Below are positions 34,371 to 43,323 of a stretch of 64,000 nt of DNA, one piece after another. Source of the stretch: Nitrosococcus halophilus Nc 4 (GTDB lineage: Bacteria; Pseudomonadota; Gammaproteobacteria; Nitrosococcales; Nitrosococcaceae); NCBI RefSeq assembly GCF_000024725.1, contig NC_013960.1, positions 1,572,261-1,636,260 on the forward strand, in the 5' to 3' direction. Made by a program: the position numbers and the translations under genes. The notes under the pieces were generated by a model that was given only the letters and a program-made list of their open reading frames with translations, did no database searches and was not told where the DNA came from. Each line of letters begins with the position of its first letter. The first letter of the stretch is position 1.

Positions 34371-37058
34371 CTATTTTTTTTTCGGCTGTAAACAAAGTTG
34401 AACCTGGACTATTGCCTCATTGGGAGAAGGCTGAATTTCAAAACCGAGGCTTTTGGCTAGGGCCAACATCCGCTTATTATCACGAAGTGCATTGCCGATC
34501 AGCTCCTTAGTGCCACAGGATTGGCAGTAGCGGATCATTTTATCCAGCAAAAGATGGCCCAGCCCTTTGCCTTTAAGTGCCGAGTGCACGATGATGGCAA
34601 ATTCTGCTTGGATGTTTAGGGGATCCGTGATTGCTCGGGCGACTCCTAGAATTTTGGGCCAATCGTCTCCATCTTGGGTAATCGCTAGGAAAGCCATTTC
34701 TCGGTCATAGTCAATCTGAGTATAGCGGGCTAGTTCGGAATGGGGCCATTCTTTGATCATGTCAAAGAAACGAAAGCGGATATCTTCGGGGTCCAGTTGT
34801 TGTAGAAATTCCCGGTACTGGGGTTCATCTTCAGGACGAATGGGACGTAACAGCACTTTTTCTCCTTGAAAGTCGCTCCATTTCTCAAGTTCCCTGGGGT
34901 AAGGGCGGATGGCAAGCCGTTCAGGACCCGAACTCTTAGCAGGTGCTATCCCCATACGGGCATCTAAGGCCAAGACTCCCTTATCGTCGGCGAGGAGCGG
35001 GTTAATATCGAGTTCAGTGATTTCTGGAATATCAGCCATTAGTTCAGCAATCTGGATCAGAACCCGGGCAATGGCCTCCTGATCGGCGGCAGGGCGATCC
35101 CGATAACCCGCAAGTAATTTGGCAACGCGGGTTCTGGAGATCAGTTCTTGTGCCAGGCGCATATTGAGGGGAGGCAATGCCACGGCTCGGTCTTGAATAA
35201 TCTCGACGGCAGTGCCTCCTTGGCCAAATAAAATAACCGGACCAAAAATGGGGTCTGTGGTTGCACCGATCAAAAGTTCATGGGCGCCAGGACGATGGGC
35301 CATTTCTTGTACCGTAAACCCCTCCAATTGGGCTTCAGGGCGTAATTCTTGAAGACGGCGAAGTATCCTTTCAGCTTCTGACTGGACGGCCTCGGGGGTT
35401 TCTAAATCCAGGACGACGCCTCCGACGTCTGATTTATGGGAAATATCAGGCGAGAGAATCTTTAGCGCTACCGGAAAACCTAGTTCTTGGGCCATCTGTT
35501 GAGCTTCTTCAGGAGTTTTGGCCACCCGGGTGGCGACCACTGGAATGCCGTAGGCAGCCAAAATCTCTTTAGCTTGGGGCTCGCTTAATAAACGGTGGGG
35601 GGAAGCGAGGGCTTTTTCCACGATCTGCTGCGCTGTCTTTCGGTTGGGAGTGAACTCCTGAGGGATAGAAGGAGGGGTTTCCATTAATTGCACTTGATTG
35701 CGATGGTATTCCATCATATTTAGAAAGGCCTGAACGGCTTCCTCAGGAGTTCCGTAGGTAGGAATATCGGCCCTCGCAAAAATATCCCGTGCTTTTTCAA
35801 CCGCCTCACCCCCTAGCCAGCAGGTCAGTACGTTGCGCTTAGCTTCTTTCACAACAGTGACGATAGCTTCTGCAATATGGTCACTGGGTACGATGGCGGT
35901 AGGGGCATGAATAAGCAAAATAGCATCGGATTGGGGATCGTTAAGTAAAATCTTTAAGGCTTTCACGTAGCGTTCCGCGGGGGCATCCCCGATGATATCG
36001 ACTGGGTTGCCATGGGACCAGGTGGGGGGGAGCACCTGGTCCAGTTGCTGGATGGTTTTCTCGGAGAGGGTGGCGAGTTGGCCATCGGCTAAGGCTACAG
36101 CATCGGTCGCCATTACGCCGGGACCGCCCCCATTGGTCAGAATGGTTAACCGATTGCCTTTCATAGGCAAAGCCCGGGCCAAGGTTTCTACGGCACCAAA
36201 CAGGTTTTCAATGGTGACCACACGTAGCATGCCTGCACGACGAATGGCGGCACTATAGACATCATCGGCACCGGCCAGGGCACCGGTATGGGAAGCGGCG
36301 GCCTGGGCTCCCTCTGGAGCGCGACCGGATTTGACCACCAGTACCGGTTTGTTGCGTGCCGCTGCCCGGGCTGCGGACATAAACTTCCGGGCCTCTTTGA
36401 TGGATTCGATATAGAGGAGAATAGCGTGGGTATTGGGTTCACCTCCCAGGTAGTCCAGCACATCCCCAAAATCGATATCCGCACTATCTCCCATGGAAAT
36501 AAAATAGGAAAAGCCAATTTCTTTAGATTTGGCCCAATCTAGCACCACTGTGGTGAGGGCTCCTGATTGGGAAACAAAGGCGATTTCACCTTCCATAGCC
36601 TGAGTATGGGCAAAACTGCCATTGAACCCCAGCAAAGGAATCATTAGGCCCACGCAGTTAGGGCCGAGAATACGCAAAAGGTGAGGCTGAGCGGCTTCCA
36701 GCATTTTTTGCTGGAGGTTTTGTCCTTGTTCATCTTTGGTTTGGGGCAGGCCTGCAGTAAGCACAACAGCTGCCTTCGTTCCGCGCTCGCCTAACTCGGC
36801 GATGATCCCTGGTACTGTGGTAGGCGGGGTGCCGATGATAGCCAGATCGGGAGTTTCTGGCAGGCTGGCAATATCTGGGTAGGCTAAAACCCCGGCGACG
36901 GCTTTGTATTTGGGGTTGACGGGCATAATCGGGCCACCAAACCCCCCTTCTAGGAGATTGCGCATCACAGTGTTCCCCACACTATGGGGTTTAATAGAAG
37001 CGCCGATCACCGCCACTGACTGGGGCTGAAACAAATGTTCAAGATTGCGAATACTCAT
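34371..37058 (-). CDS. Pat-like acyl-CoA synthetase (NDP-forming) / GNAT acetyltransferase
   Basis: An 895-residue multidomain protein. A CoA-binding domain (about 8-130, VAVIGASIKPHSVGN) is followed by succinyl-CoA-ligase-like domains (about 150-450), an ATP-grasp domain (about 485-700) and a C-terminal GNAT domain (about 730-890) with the acetyl-CoA loop KGKGLGHLLL. The architecture and size match Salmonella Pat and E. coli PatZ (YfiQ), lysine acetyltransferases that silence acetyl-CoA synthetase. The ligase part retains SHTGALAG, whose His aligns with the phosphohistidine of active NDP-forming acyl-CoA synthetases. So it could keep acetate-CoA ligase activity as well; this is unresolved. 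Confidence 0.9.
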   Translation of the reverse strand: MSIRNLEHLFQPQSVAVIGASIKPHSVGNTVMRNLLEGGFGGPIMPVNPKYKAVAGVLAYPDIASLPETPDLAIIGTPPTTVPGIIAELGERGTKAAVVLTAGLPQTKDEQGQNLQQKMLEAAQPHLLRILGPNCVGLMIPLLGFNGSFAHTQAMEGEIAFVSQSGALTTVVLDWAKSKEIGFSYFISMGDSADIDFGDVLDYLGGEPNTHAILLYIESIKEARKFMSAARAAARNKPVLVVKSGRAPEGAQAAASHTGALAGADDVYSAAIRRAGMLRVVTIENLFGAVETLARALPMKGNRLTILTNGGGPGVMATDAVALADGQLATLSEKTIQQLDQVLPPTWSHGNPVDIIGDAPAERYVKALKILLNDPQSDAILLIHAPTAIVPSDHIAEAIVTVVKEAKRNVLTCWLGGEAVEKARDIFARADIPTYGTPEEAVQAFLNMMEYHRNQVQLMETPPSIPQEFTPNRKTAQQIVEKALASPHRLLSEPQAKEILAAYGIPVVATRVAKTPEEAQQMAQELGFPVALKILSPDISHKSDVGGVVLDLETPEAVQSEAERILRRLQELRPEAQLEGFTVQEMAHRPGAHELLIGATTDPIFGPVILFGQGGTAVEIIQDRAVALPPLNMRLAQELISRTRVAKLLAGYRDRPAADQEAIARVLIQIAELMADIPEITELDINPLLADDKGVLALDARMGIAPAKSSGPERLAIRPYPRELEKWSDFQGEKVLLRPIRPEDEPQYREFLQQLDPEDIRFRFFDMIKEWPHSELARYTQIDYDREMAFLAITQDGDDWPKILGVARAITDPLNIQAEFAIIVHSALKGKGLGHLLLDKMIRYCQSCGTKELIGNALRDNKRMLALAKSLGFEIQPSPNEAIVQVQLCLQPKKK

Positions 37059-37115
37059 GGTTTATTTTGATTAAGTCAGCAAACGCCAAAAAAACATAGC
37101 AATTGATCCGTGGGC

Positions 37116-37556
37116 TCAAGGTGATATTTTCGTGAGTTTTAAAAAAGCGCCAAGTGCGATAAGCAGGGTGCTGGCACCGAAAAGGATTCCGACGGGGTAA
37201 TACAGGTTTCCTGCAAGTTCAAGCTGGCTGTATTTAATGACTAAAATGAGTGCCTCTAGGACCAGGGCAATGCAAACTAAACCCACAAAGCGAGTAATGG
37301 TGCGTCTGAATACCGTAAATATGTTGGTTTGTTGATTAGATACCGAGTATTCTTCACTAACCCCTATCCCTAATTCAAACATCGCCAAAGAAATAACTGT
37401 TGTGTTAATGGATTGGATGATGATTTTGATAAGTTCTTCCCCTGCGAGCACCCCTTGAATGAACTGATATGCTGCAAGCCCGATTAACCCCACAGAAATC
37501 CCGATAAAAATAAAGGAAAAGGTTTTGCCTAGGATCATCCTATATATTCTTTCCAT
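37116..37556 (-). CDS. Four-helix membrane protein of unknown function
   Basis: A 146-residue protein with four hydrophobic segments: FSFIFIGISVGLIGLAAYQF; IIIQSINTTVISLAMFELG; FVGLVCIALVLEALILVI; and YPVGILFGASTLLIALGAF. A short soluble loop (VSEEYSVSNQQTN) lies between the second and third. No motif assigns a function. Confidence 0.7.
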   Translation of the reverse strand: MERIYRMILGKTFSFIFIGISVGLIGLAAYQFIQGVLAGEELIKIIIQSINTTVISLAMFELGIGVSEEYSVSNQQTNIFTVFRRTITRFVGLVCIALVLEALILVIKYSQLELAGNLYYPVGILFGASTLLIALGAFLKLTKISP

Positions 37557-37764
37557 GGTAGTGTTCCTAAGGATTAACTAAAAATTAGCCTATTTGGTTT
37601 TAAAGCAATGCATTGTTTATTTTGAGGAAAGTTATCCAGGGAGTCATTCCTGATATATAGGGGTAATAGCTAGAAAAGGGGTGAGTTGGGGGAAGCAGTA
37701 CTGGACCAAGAGATTGGAAAGTCTGAAATTAAAGTCATGTAATCAGCAGAATGGTAGTAATATT

Positions 37765-37844
37765 AAGGAGGGCTATCTGAGTCGCTTCTTTGCCATGGAG
37801 GTGAAGCAAGCCTTACTGAGTGCCTATCTTCGATAGCCCCCCTT
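37765..37844. repeat. Small inverted-repeat element
   Basis: aaggagggctatc (37765-37777) and gatagcccccctt (37832-37844) are inverted at 12 of 13 positions and enclose about 54 bp. The interior can fold further (gcttc with gaagc). It has no coding capacity and lies downstream of the EF-hand gene, between convergent-free flanks. Confidence 0.6.
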
Positions 37845-37859
37845 ATATATCGGGTAAAA

Positions 37860-38750
37860 TTATTGCTGTCTTTCCATTTTCTCGCTCTCGCCTTTGGATG
37901 GTTGCTCTGCTGCGCTTTCCTTTTGCTCAGGTAGAGCGCTATGGGGTGGAGCGCCATGCTCTCCGTACTGCACGGTACTGTCGCCGCCGTGATCAAAGCC
38001 CCGCATCTGCATGGCCTTAAAGGCGAGGAATTCATCGGGGTCAACTTTGCCATCCTTGTTTCGGTCTAGCTGCCTGAAGTGTAAGGCTAGCGCATCAAAA
38101 GCCTGAGCTTCCTCTTTACTGATGGAATTATTGCCATCTGCATCGAGTTGAGAGAATGAGGGCTGCTGTTTTTCCATTCTCTCCTTTTCGCTCATTGTTA
38201 TTTCGAACATGTGTTCATGGGGCTGTACTTTTTGGCCTGCTGCGCGGCTCTCGCCTGGCGGCTGCATTGATTCGAGCGTGCGTTTTTCAGAGGGCTGTAT
38301 TTCTTGGCCTGCGGCGCTTTCCTTTTGCTCAGGTAGAGCGCTATGGGGTGGAGCGCCATGCTCTCCGTACTGCACGGTACTGTCGCCGCCGTGATCAAAG
38401 CCTCGCATCTGCATGGCCTTAAAGGCGAGGAATTCATCGGGGTCAACTTTGCCATCCTTGTTTTGGTCCAGCTGCCTGAAGTGTAAGGCTAGCGCATCAA
38501 AAGCCTGAGCTTCCTCTTTGCTGATGGAATTATTGCCATCTGCATCGAGTTGGGAGAAGGAGGGCTGTTGCTTTTCCATTCTCTCCTTTTCGCTCATTGT
38601 TATTTCGAACATGTGTTCATGGGGCTGTACTTTTTGGCCTGCCGTGCTGCTCTCCTTTGGTGGTTCCATTGATTGGTCCTGACAGCCATACATTGGTAAC
38701 AATAAGAGACTCGTCAGAAGAGTAATGTCTAACCTTTTAACTATACTCAT
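37860..38750 (-). CDS. EF-hand lipoprotein with internal duplication
   Basis: A 296-residue protein with an N-terminal signal (DITLLTSLLLLPM) and Cys at residue 23 in MYGCQD, an imperfect lipobox. Residues 37-147 and 171-281 are near-identical copies. Each contains two EF-hand loops: DADGNNSISKEE, and DQNKDGKVDPDE or DRNKDGKVDPDE. It is therefore a four-EF-hand, probably Ca2+-binding, envelope protein. The duplication is also visible in DNA with a 402-bp offset (see repeat entry). Confidence 0.88.
   Translation of the reverse strand: MSIVKRLDITLLTSLLLLPMYGCQDQSMEPPKESSTAGQKVQPHEHMFEITMSEKERMEKQQPSFSQLDADGNNSISKEEAQAFDALALHFRQLDQNKDGKVDPDEFLAFKAMQMRGFDHGGDSTVQYGEHGAPPHSALPEQKESAAGQEIQPSEKRTLESMQPPGESRAAGQKVQPHEHMFEITMSEKERMEKQQPSFSQLDADGNNSISKEEAQAFDALALHFRQLDRNKDGKVDPDEFLAFKAMQMRGFDHGGDSTVQYGEHGAPPHSALPEQKESAAEQPSKGESEKMERQQ
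37911..38644 (-). repeat. Near-identical 330-bp direct repeat, 402-bp offset
   Basis: About 37911-38242 and 38313-38644 are almost identical at the nucleotide level and lie inside one gene, in frame (offset 134 codons). One visible difference changes Gln-Asn-Lys to Arg-Asn-Lys in an EF-hand. The identity implies a recent tandem duplication or gene conversion. Confidence 0.9.
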
Positions 38751-38872
38751 CGCTATTTTCCTCCTTCGCTACCCTTTAATGTAAATGAACGGACGAAATG
38801 TGAGGATTAGCGGTTTTGGATTATGGTTCTTGCACTCACATTTAACTGATGATTTTGTAAGGTATAGAAGAT

Positions 38873-41818
38873 TTACCCGATAAGTTCCAGGACTTTCTGT
38901 GCGATAGCTTTTTTAGAAATCCCATATCGGTCTAATAATTCTTCTGATTTTCCAGAACGGGGTTCTTCTGTAATTGCAAGACGGTGTACTGGCGCTAGGG
39001 AATTGACGGCGGCGGCTACTGCATCGCCGAGGCCCCCGTCGATCCAATGATCTTCGATGACCACCAGTGCTTGGGTGTCATGAGCTGCTTTGGAAAGGGT
39101 TTCTACATCAATCGGTTTTATCGAATAGCTGTCGATGACTCGAGTAGAGATTCCATTCTGTTTAAGCTTATCGTAAGCGGCAAGTGCTTCGTGCACGGTA
39201 ATACCCGCTGTTACCAGAGTAAATTTATCCTCTTTTGAAGTACGTAAGGTTTTACTTCCTCCAACCGGGAATTTTTCATCACTGGTGTAGATTACAGGGG
39301 TTTTGGGTCGGGTCGTGCGAATGTAGACAATTCCTTGGATTTGTGCTGCTTGCTCGGTCAAGCGCTCAGCGCTGACACCATCACAGGGGTACAGGACCGT
39401 GCTGCCAGAGACAGCTCGAAACATCGCTAGATCTTCCAGTCCCATTTGGGAGGGGCCATCCTCGCCAATGGAAACGCCGGCATGGCTGCCGCAAAAAATG
39501 AGATGTGGGGGACGGCTATGGCCAGCCATCCGGATAAAGTCGTAGGCTCGGGTCAGAAAACAAGCGAAGCTGGCGGCGCAGGGAATTTTGCCACAGGCCG
39601 CCAGTCCTAGGGCGGTGCCCGCCATATTCTGTTCGGCAATATAGCCTTCGAAAAATCGATTGGGATATTCTTCGGAAAAATATTCGGTTCGGGTGGAATT
39701 TTTGACATCGCCATCTAGGACCACGAGTTCGGGAAGAAAATCCCCTAGTTTTTTCAGCGCCGCACCAAAGGCATCCCGTGTGGCGACCTGATTTCCTATA
39801 GAATAGTCAATAGAGAGCGCAGGTGCTGGCCTCCTTTGGGGAACGTTGTAAGTACCTATACGCCGAGGTTCCACGGTAACGTTAGCATGATTTTCTCCTA
39901 GCTCTGCCAGAGCCTTATCCATGCTTTCCTGATCTAGGGCCTTACCATGCCAGCCATATTTGCCTTCCAAGAAAGAGACCCCTTTTCCTTTCTCAGTCTT
40001 CGCTATGATGGCCGTCGGCCCTGCCTTTTTAGCTTGCTCAAAGGCGTTGAGGATAGCCGTTAGATCATGGCCATCAATTTCTATGGCTTCCCAGCCAAAG
40101 GATTGAAAACGGTGGGCAAACACCTGGGTATCGTGCTGGTAGGGGGCCGGACCGCTTTGAGCCAGAGCGTTGACATCCACAATGGCTACCAAATTGGAGA
40201 GCTTATTCAAGGAAGCAAATTGGGCGGCTTCCCAAACGGATCCCTCTGAGCATTCCCCATCCCCTAGCAGACAATAGACCCGGGCATCAATATCATCTAG
40301 CCGGTTGGCCAGAGCAATTCCGTTTGCCGCGGCTAGACCCTGACCTAGGGATCCGGTGGCCACCTTGACCCAAGGATTGTTCGGGGTAGGATGGCCCTCC
40401 AGAGTGCTATCCAATTTGCGAAGTGAGAGCGGATCTTCGTCAATGGCTTTTGCCTCCCACAGGGCCGCCCAAAGAATGGGAGCGGCATGGCCTTTGGAAA
40501 GGATAAAGGTATCCACATTACGAGCGTTGGAATCCTTGGGATCCCAACGCATTTCATGGAAAAACAGGGCAGCGACAATCTCTGCACAGGAGAGGCAGGA
40601 GGTGGGATGGCCTGAACCGGCTTCGGTGGTCATCTGGATAACAAGGCGGCGGAGTTGTTGGGCTACGTCTTGTAGTGGCTCCACCTGTTGGCGGTTTCTA
40701 CATTGTTGGCACTTGATACCCAATGTTTCTAAGAGTTCATCGTAGGGATCGATAAATTTTTGGATGCCCTCATTTTCCAATTGTGAGGCGACTAGTTGAA
40801 AATCGATCCCTATTTTTTCCAGCTCAGTAATGACTTTTTGAGCCTCTTCTATATTTTTCTCCACTGTTTCTTTAACCGTACCATGGTCGGCAAAGGCCTC
40901 AATGGTATCTTCCGGCATGGTATTAATAGTGCGGGGGCCAATCAAAGGTTCAATATACATCACGTCATGGTAGGCCGGATTTTTGGTGCTGGTACTGGCC
41001 CATAGCATTCGCTGCACCTGGGCTCCTTTAGCCTCTAAGGCTTTCCAGCGATTACTTTGGAGGATGTGCTTAAAATACTGGTAGGCTAGCTTAGCGTTGG
41101 CAATGGCCACTTTACCTTGCAAGTCCTCTGGATGGGGCTCTAAATGAGATCTTCCTTCTAGAGGAATGCGATGGCTTAGGAGCTGGTCTGCCAGTACATC
41201 AATCCGGCTGAGGAAGAAGCTAGCTACAGAGGCAATATGAGCCACTGATTTGTCTGCTTCAAGGCGTCGCTCTAGGGCTTTAAGATAGGCCTGTGCCACG
41301 GCTTGGTAGCGTTCGATGGAAAACAGGAGGGTGATGTTGATATTGATCCCTTCGAATAACAATTCTTCAATCGTGGGAATACCGGCGGCGGTAGCGGGTA
41401 TTTTGATGAGCAAATTAGGTCGATCCACGGTTTGCCATAACCGTCGTGCCTCCTGGATGGATCCCGGGGTGTCATGGGCGAGATGGGGGGAGATTTCAAG
41501 ACTGACGAATCCGTCCTGGCCTTTCAGTTCGTCGTAAACAGGGCGTAGAATATCGCAGGCATCTTGGAGGTCGGTGGTCACCAGTGCTTCATAAATCTCG
41601 ATATTAGAACGACCTTCTGCGATCAGGGTTTCGATTTGGGCATCGTAATCATCACTTTTAGCAATCGCTTCATGGAAAATCTTCGGGTTGGAAGTGACGC
41701 CGCGCAAACCTTGTTTTTCAACCCGGCGCTTCAAATCCCCATTCTTGATCATGCGACGGGTAAGGTTATCAAGCCAGTAACTTTGTCCAAATTCGAGCAG
41801 CTTTAAAAGCGGATTCAT
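38873..41818 (-). CDS. Bifunctional transaldolase-transketolase fusion
   Basis: A 981-residue single frame. Residues about 1-370 are a transaldolase, with TSNPKIFHEAIAKSD, the Schiff-base Lys in LLIKIPATAAG, and INITLLFSIERY. A short cysteine-containing linker (CQQCRNRQ) follows. Residues about 378-981 are a full transketolase, with the thiamine-diphosphate site GDGECSEGSVWEAA and VDVNALAQSG, and the catalytic Glu region IAEQNMAG. Both catalyse steps of the non-oxidative pentose phosphate pathway and the fusion would pair them on shared intermediates. There is no sign of a stop or frameshift at the junction. Confidence 0.93.
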   Translation of the reverse strand: MNPLLKLLEFGQSYWLDNLTRRMIKNGDLKRRVEKQGLRGVTSNPKIFHEAIAKSDDYDAQIETLIAEGRSNIEIYEALVTTDLQDACDILRPVYDELKGQDGFVSLEISPHLAHDTPGSIQEARRLWQTVDRPNLLIKIPATAAGIPTIEELLFEGININITLLFSIERYQAVAQAYLKALERRLEADKSVAHIASVASFFLSRIDVLADQLLSHRIPLEGRSHLEPHPEDLQGKVAIANAKLAYQYFKHILQSNRWKALEAKGAQVQRMLWASTSTKNPAYHDVMYIEPLIGPRTINTMPEDTIEAFADHGTVKETVEKNIEEAQKVITELEKIGIDFQLVASQLENEGIQKFIDPYDELLETLGIKCQQCRNRQQVEPLQDVAQQLRRLVIQMTTEAGSGHPTSCLSCAEIVAALFFHEMRWDPKDSNARNVDTFILSKGHAAPILWAALWEAKAIDEDPLSLRKLDSTLEGHPTPNNPWVKVATGSLGQGLAAANGIALANRLDDIDARVYCLLGDGECSEGSVWEAAQFASLNKLSNLVAIVDVNALAQSGPAPYQHDTQVFAHRFQSFGWEAIEIDGHDLTAILNAFEQAKKAGPTAIIAKTEKGKGVSFLEGKYGWHGKALDQESMDKALAELGENHANVTVEPRRIGTYNVPQRRPAPALSIDYSIGNQVATRDAFGAALKKLGDFLPELVVLDGDVKNSTRTEYFSEEYPNRFFEGYIAEQNMAGTALGLAACGKIPCAASFACFLTRAYDFIRMAGHSRPPHLIFCGSHAGVSIGEDGPSQMGLEDLAMFRAVSGSTVLYPCDGVSAERLTEQAAQIQGIVYIRTTRPKTPVIYTSDEKFPVGGSKTLRTSKEDKFTLVTAGITVHEALAAYDKLKQNGISTRVIDSYSIKPIDVETLSKAAHDTQALVVIEDHWIDGGLGDAVAAAVNSLAPVHRLAITEEPRSGKSEELLDRYGISKKAIAQKVLELIG

Positions 41819-41840
41819 GGTTATCCCCCTATTTTTCTGG

Positions 41841-42488
41841 CTATTCCAGTTGAGTAGTTATGCGGATGAGGGCAGCAGTGCTGAAAACCCATACCAAGGC
41901 GACTAAAAACCCTCCTAGGATATCGGAAGGATAGTGGACCTGTAGGTAGAGCCTGGAAGTGGATACACATAGAACGAGTATGGTTAAGAGTATAGCGGTT
42001 GGCCATTGCCAGCGAGGACGGAGGCGGTGAATGATGAGGAAGACGGAAAGGGCAAAGGCGGTAATCTGGGCAGTATGCCCACTAGGAAAGGCGAACCCAC
42101 CATATTCTTCTAAGGGAGGAAATAATAGGGGTCTTTCCCGAACGATGAAGGCTTTCAGGGCCAGGTTCATAAGACTGGCCCCGCTAAAACCAATCCCTAT
42201 AAGGATGGCCTCCGGATAATGGCGGTAGCGAATCAAGATACCTAGAATGACAATGCCAAGAGGTAGAAGAACAAATCCAGAACCTGCCCAGGTTATCCAG
42301 AGAAAAAAATTGTCCAGCACCCATGTGCGGTGTTCAGCAAAGAAGGTGAGGATAATAGTATCAAACCACAGCTCTCCATACTGATGGACTTGCTGCGCAA
42401 GGGCGATAAAAAGCACTGTGCCCCCCATAATTACCATGCTGTAACTTAGGATAGTCGTTGAGAAATAGCATTGAATTAATTTTTTCAT
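41841..42488 (-). CDS. PAP2-family membrane phosphatase
   Basis: A 215-residue protein with about six transmembrane helices. It has all three PAP2 motifs: KAFIVRERPLL, PSGHTAQIT and SRLYLQVHYPSDILGG. Members dephosphorylate phosphatidate, phosphatidylglycerol phosphate or undecaprenyl pyrophosphate; which one is not readable here. The stop lies 22 bp before the start of the transaldolase-transketolase gene on the same strand. Confidence 0.93.
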   Translation of the reverse strand: MKKLIQCYFSTTILSYSMVIMGGTVLFIALAQQVHQYGELWFDTIILTFFAEHRTWVLDNFFLWITWAGSGFVLLPLGIVILGILIRYRHYPEAILIGIGFSGASLMNLALKAFIVRERPLLFPPLEEYGGFAFPSGHTAQITAFALSVFLIIHRLRPRWQWPTAILLTILVLCVSTSRLYLQVHYPSDILGGFLVALVWVFSTAALIRITTQLE

Positions 42489-42613
42489 CCTTCTTTCGCT
42501 GTTTTTAACGGTAATAAAAATGGCTTCCTGTGGTCTGGTAAACTTCTTTTCTGTTGGCTTTACTTAAAGAACGCCAGCGTAGAGACGCTGATTTCCGAGT
42601 TCTAGGGAGTTTA

Positions 42614-43276
42614 ATGATGGAAAGACCCACGATTACGTTTAATAGAGAAAGTGCTGTATTATTATTAGTGGATATCCAACCGGATTTCCTACCGGGAGGA
42701 GCACTGCCTGTGGCCGAAGGTGATCAGATTATCGAGCCGATACGCATGCTGATGGAGTCAAATACATTCTGCCATTATGTGGCGACTCAAGATTGGCATC
42801 CATCCGGTCATATCTCTTTTGCTAGCAGCCATCCAGGGCGTGAACCTATGGAGATCATCGAGATCGATAATCATCCCCAGACCCTGTGGCCGGATCATTG
42901 TGTCCAGGGAACGCCGGGGGCTGAGTTCCATGGCAGCCTGCCCTGGGAGAAGGTGGCGGCTATCATACGCAAGGGGATAGATCCAGAAAGCGATTCTTAT
43001 AGTGGATTTCGTAATAATTGGAACCCCGCAGGTGAGCGCCCTCACACTGGATTAGCTGGTTATTTGAGAGAGCGGGGCATGGAAGAAATATTTATCTGCG
43101 GTCTTGCTCGGGACGTTTGTGTCAAATGGACCGCTGAAGATGGTGCCGCGGCCGGTTTTAATGTTTACGTGCTCTGGGATCTTACCCGTCCCGTAGAGCC
43201 TTCCACCGATGACCAGGTACGACAGGAACTGATAGCCGGCGATGTCAAGATTATTGATTCGGATCAGCTGAGTTAA
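42614..43276 (+). CDS. pncA: Nicotinamidase (isochorismatase family)
   Basis: A 220-residue hydrolase of nicotinamide to nicotinate in NAD salvage. It has the catalytic Asp in VDIQPDFLPGG, the metal-site motif TQDWHPSGHISFAS, HCVQGTPGAEFH, and the nucleophile Cys in GLARDVCVKWTAED. The ATG at 42614, with gggag upstream, is preferred over the in-frame start at 42554. Confidence 0.92.
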   Translation: MMERPTITFNRESAVLLLVDIQPDFLPGGALPVAEGDQIIEPIRMLMESNTFCHYVATQDWHPSGHISFASSHPGREPMEIIEIDNHPQTLWPDHCVQGTPGAEFHGSLPWEKVAAIIRKGIDPESDSYSGFRNNWNPAGERPHTGLAGYLRERGMEEIFICGLARDVCVKWTAEDGAAAGFNVYVLWDLTRPVEPSTDDQVRQELIAGDVKIIDSDQLS

Positions 43277-43323
43277 ATTCCAAATTAAGCGGAGCGGTTT
43301 TGTGGGGCTTTCCAGAAGGAACT

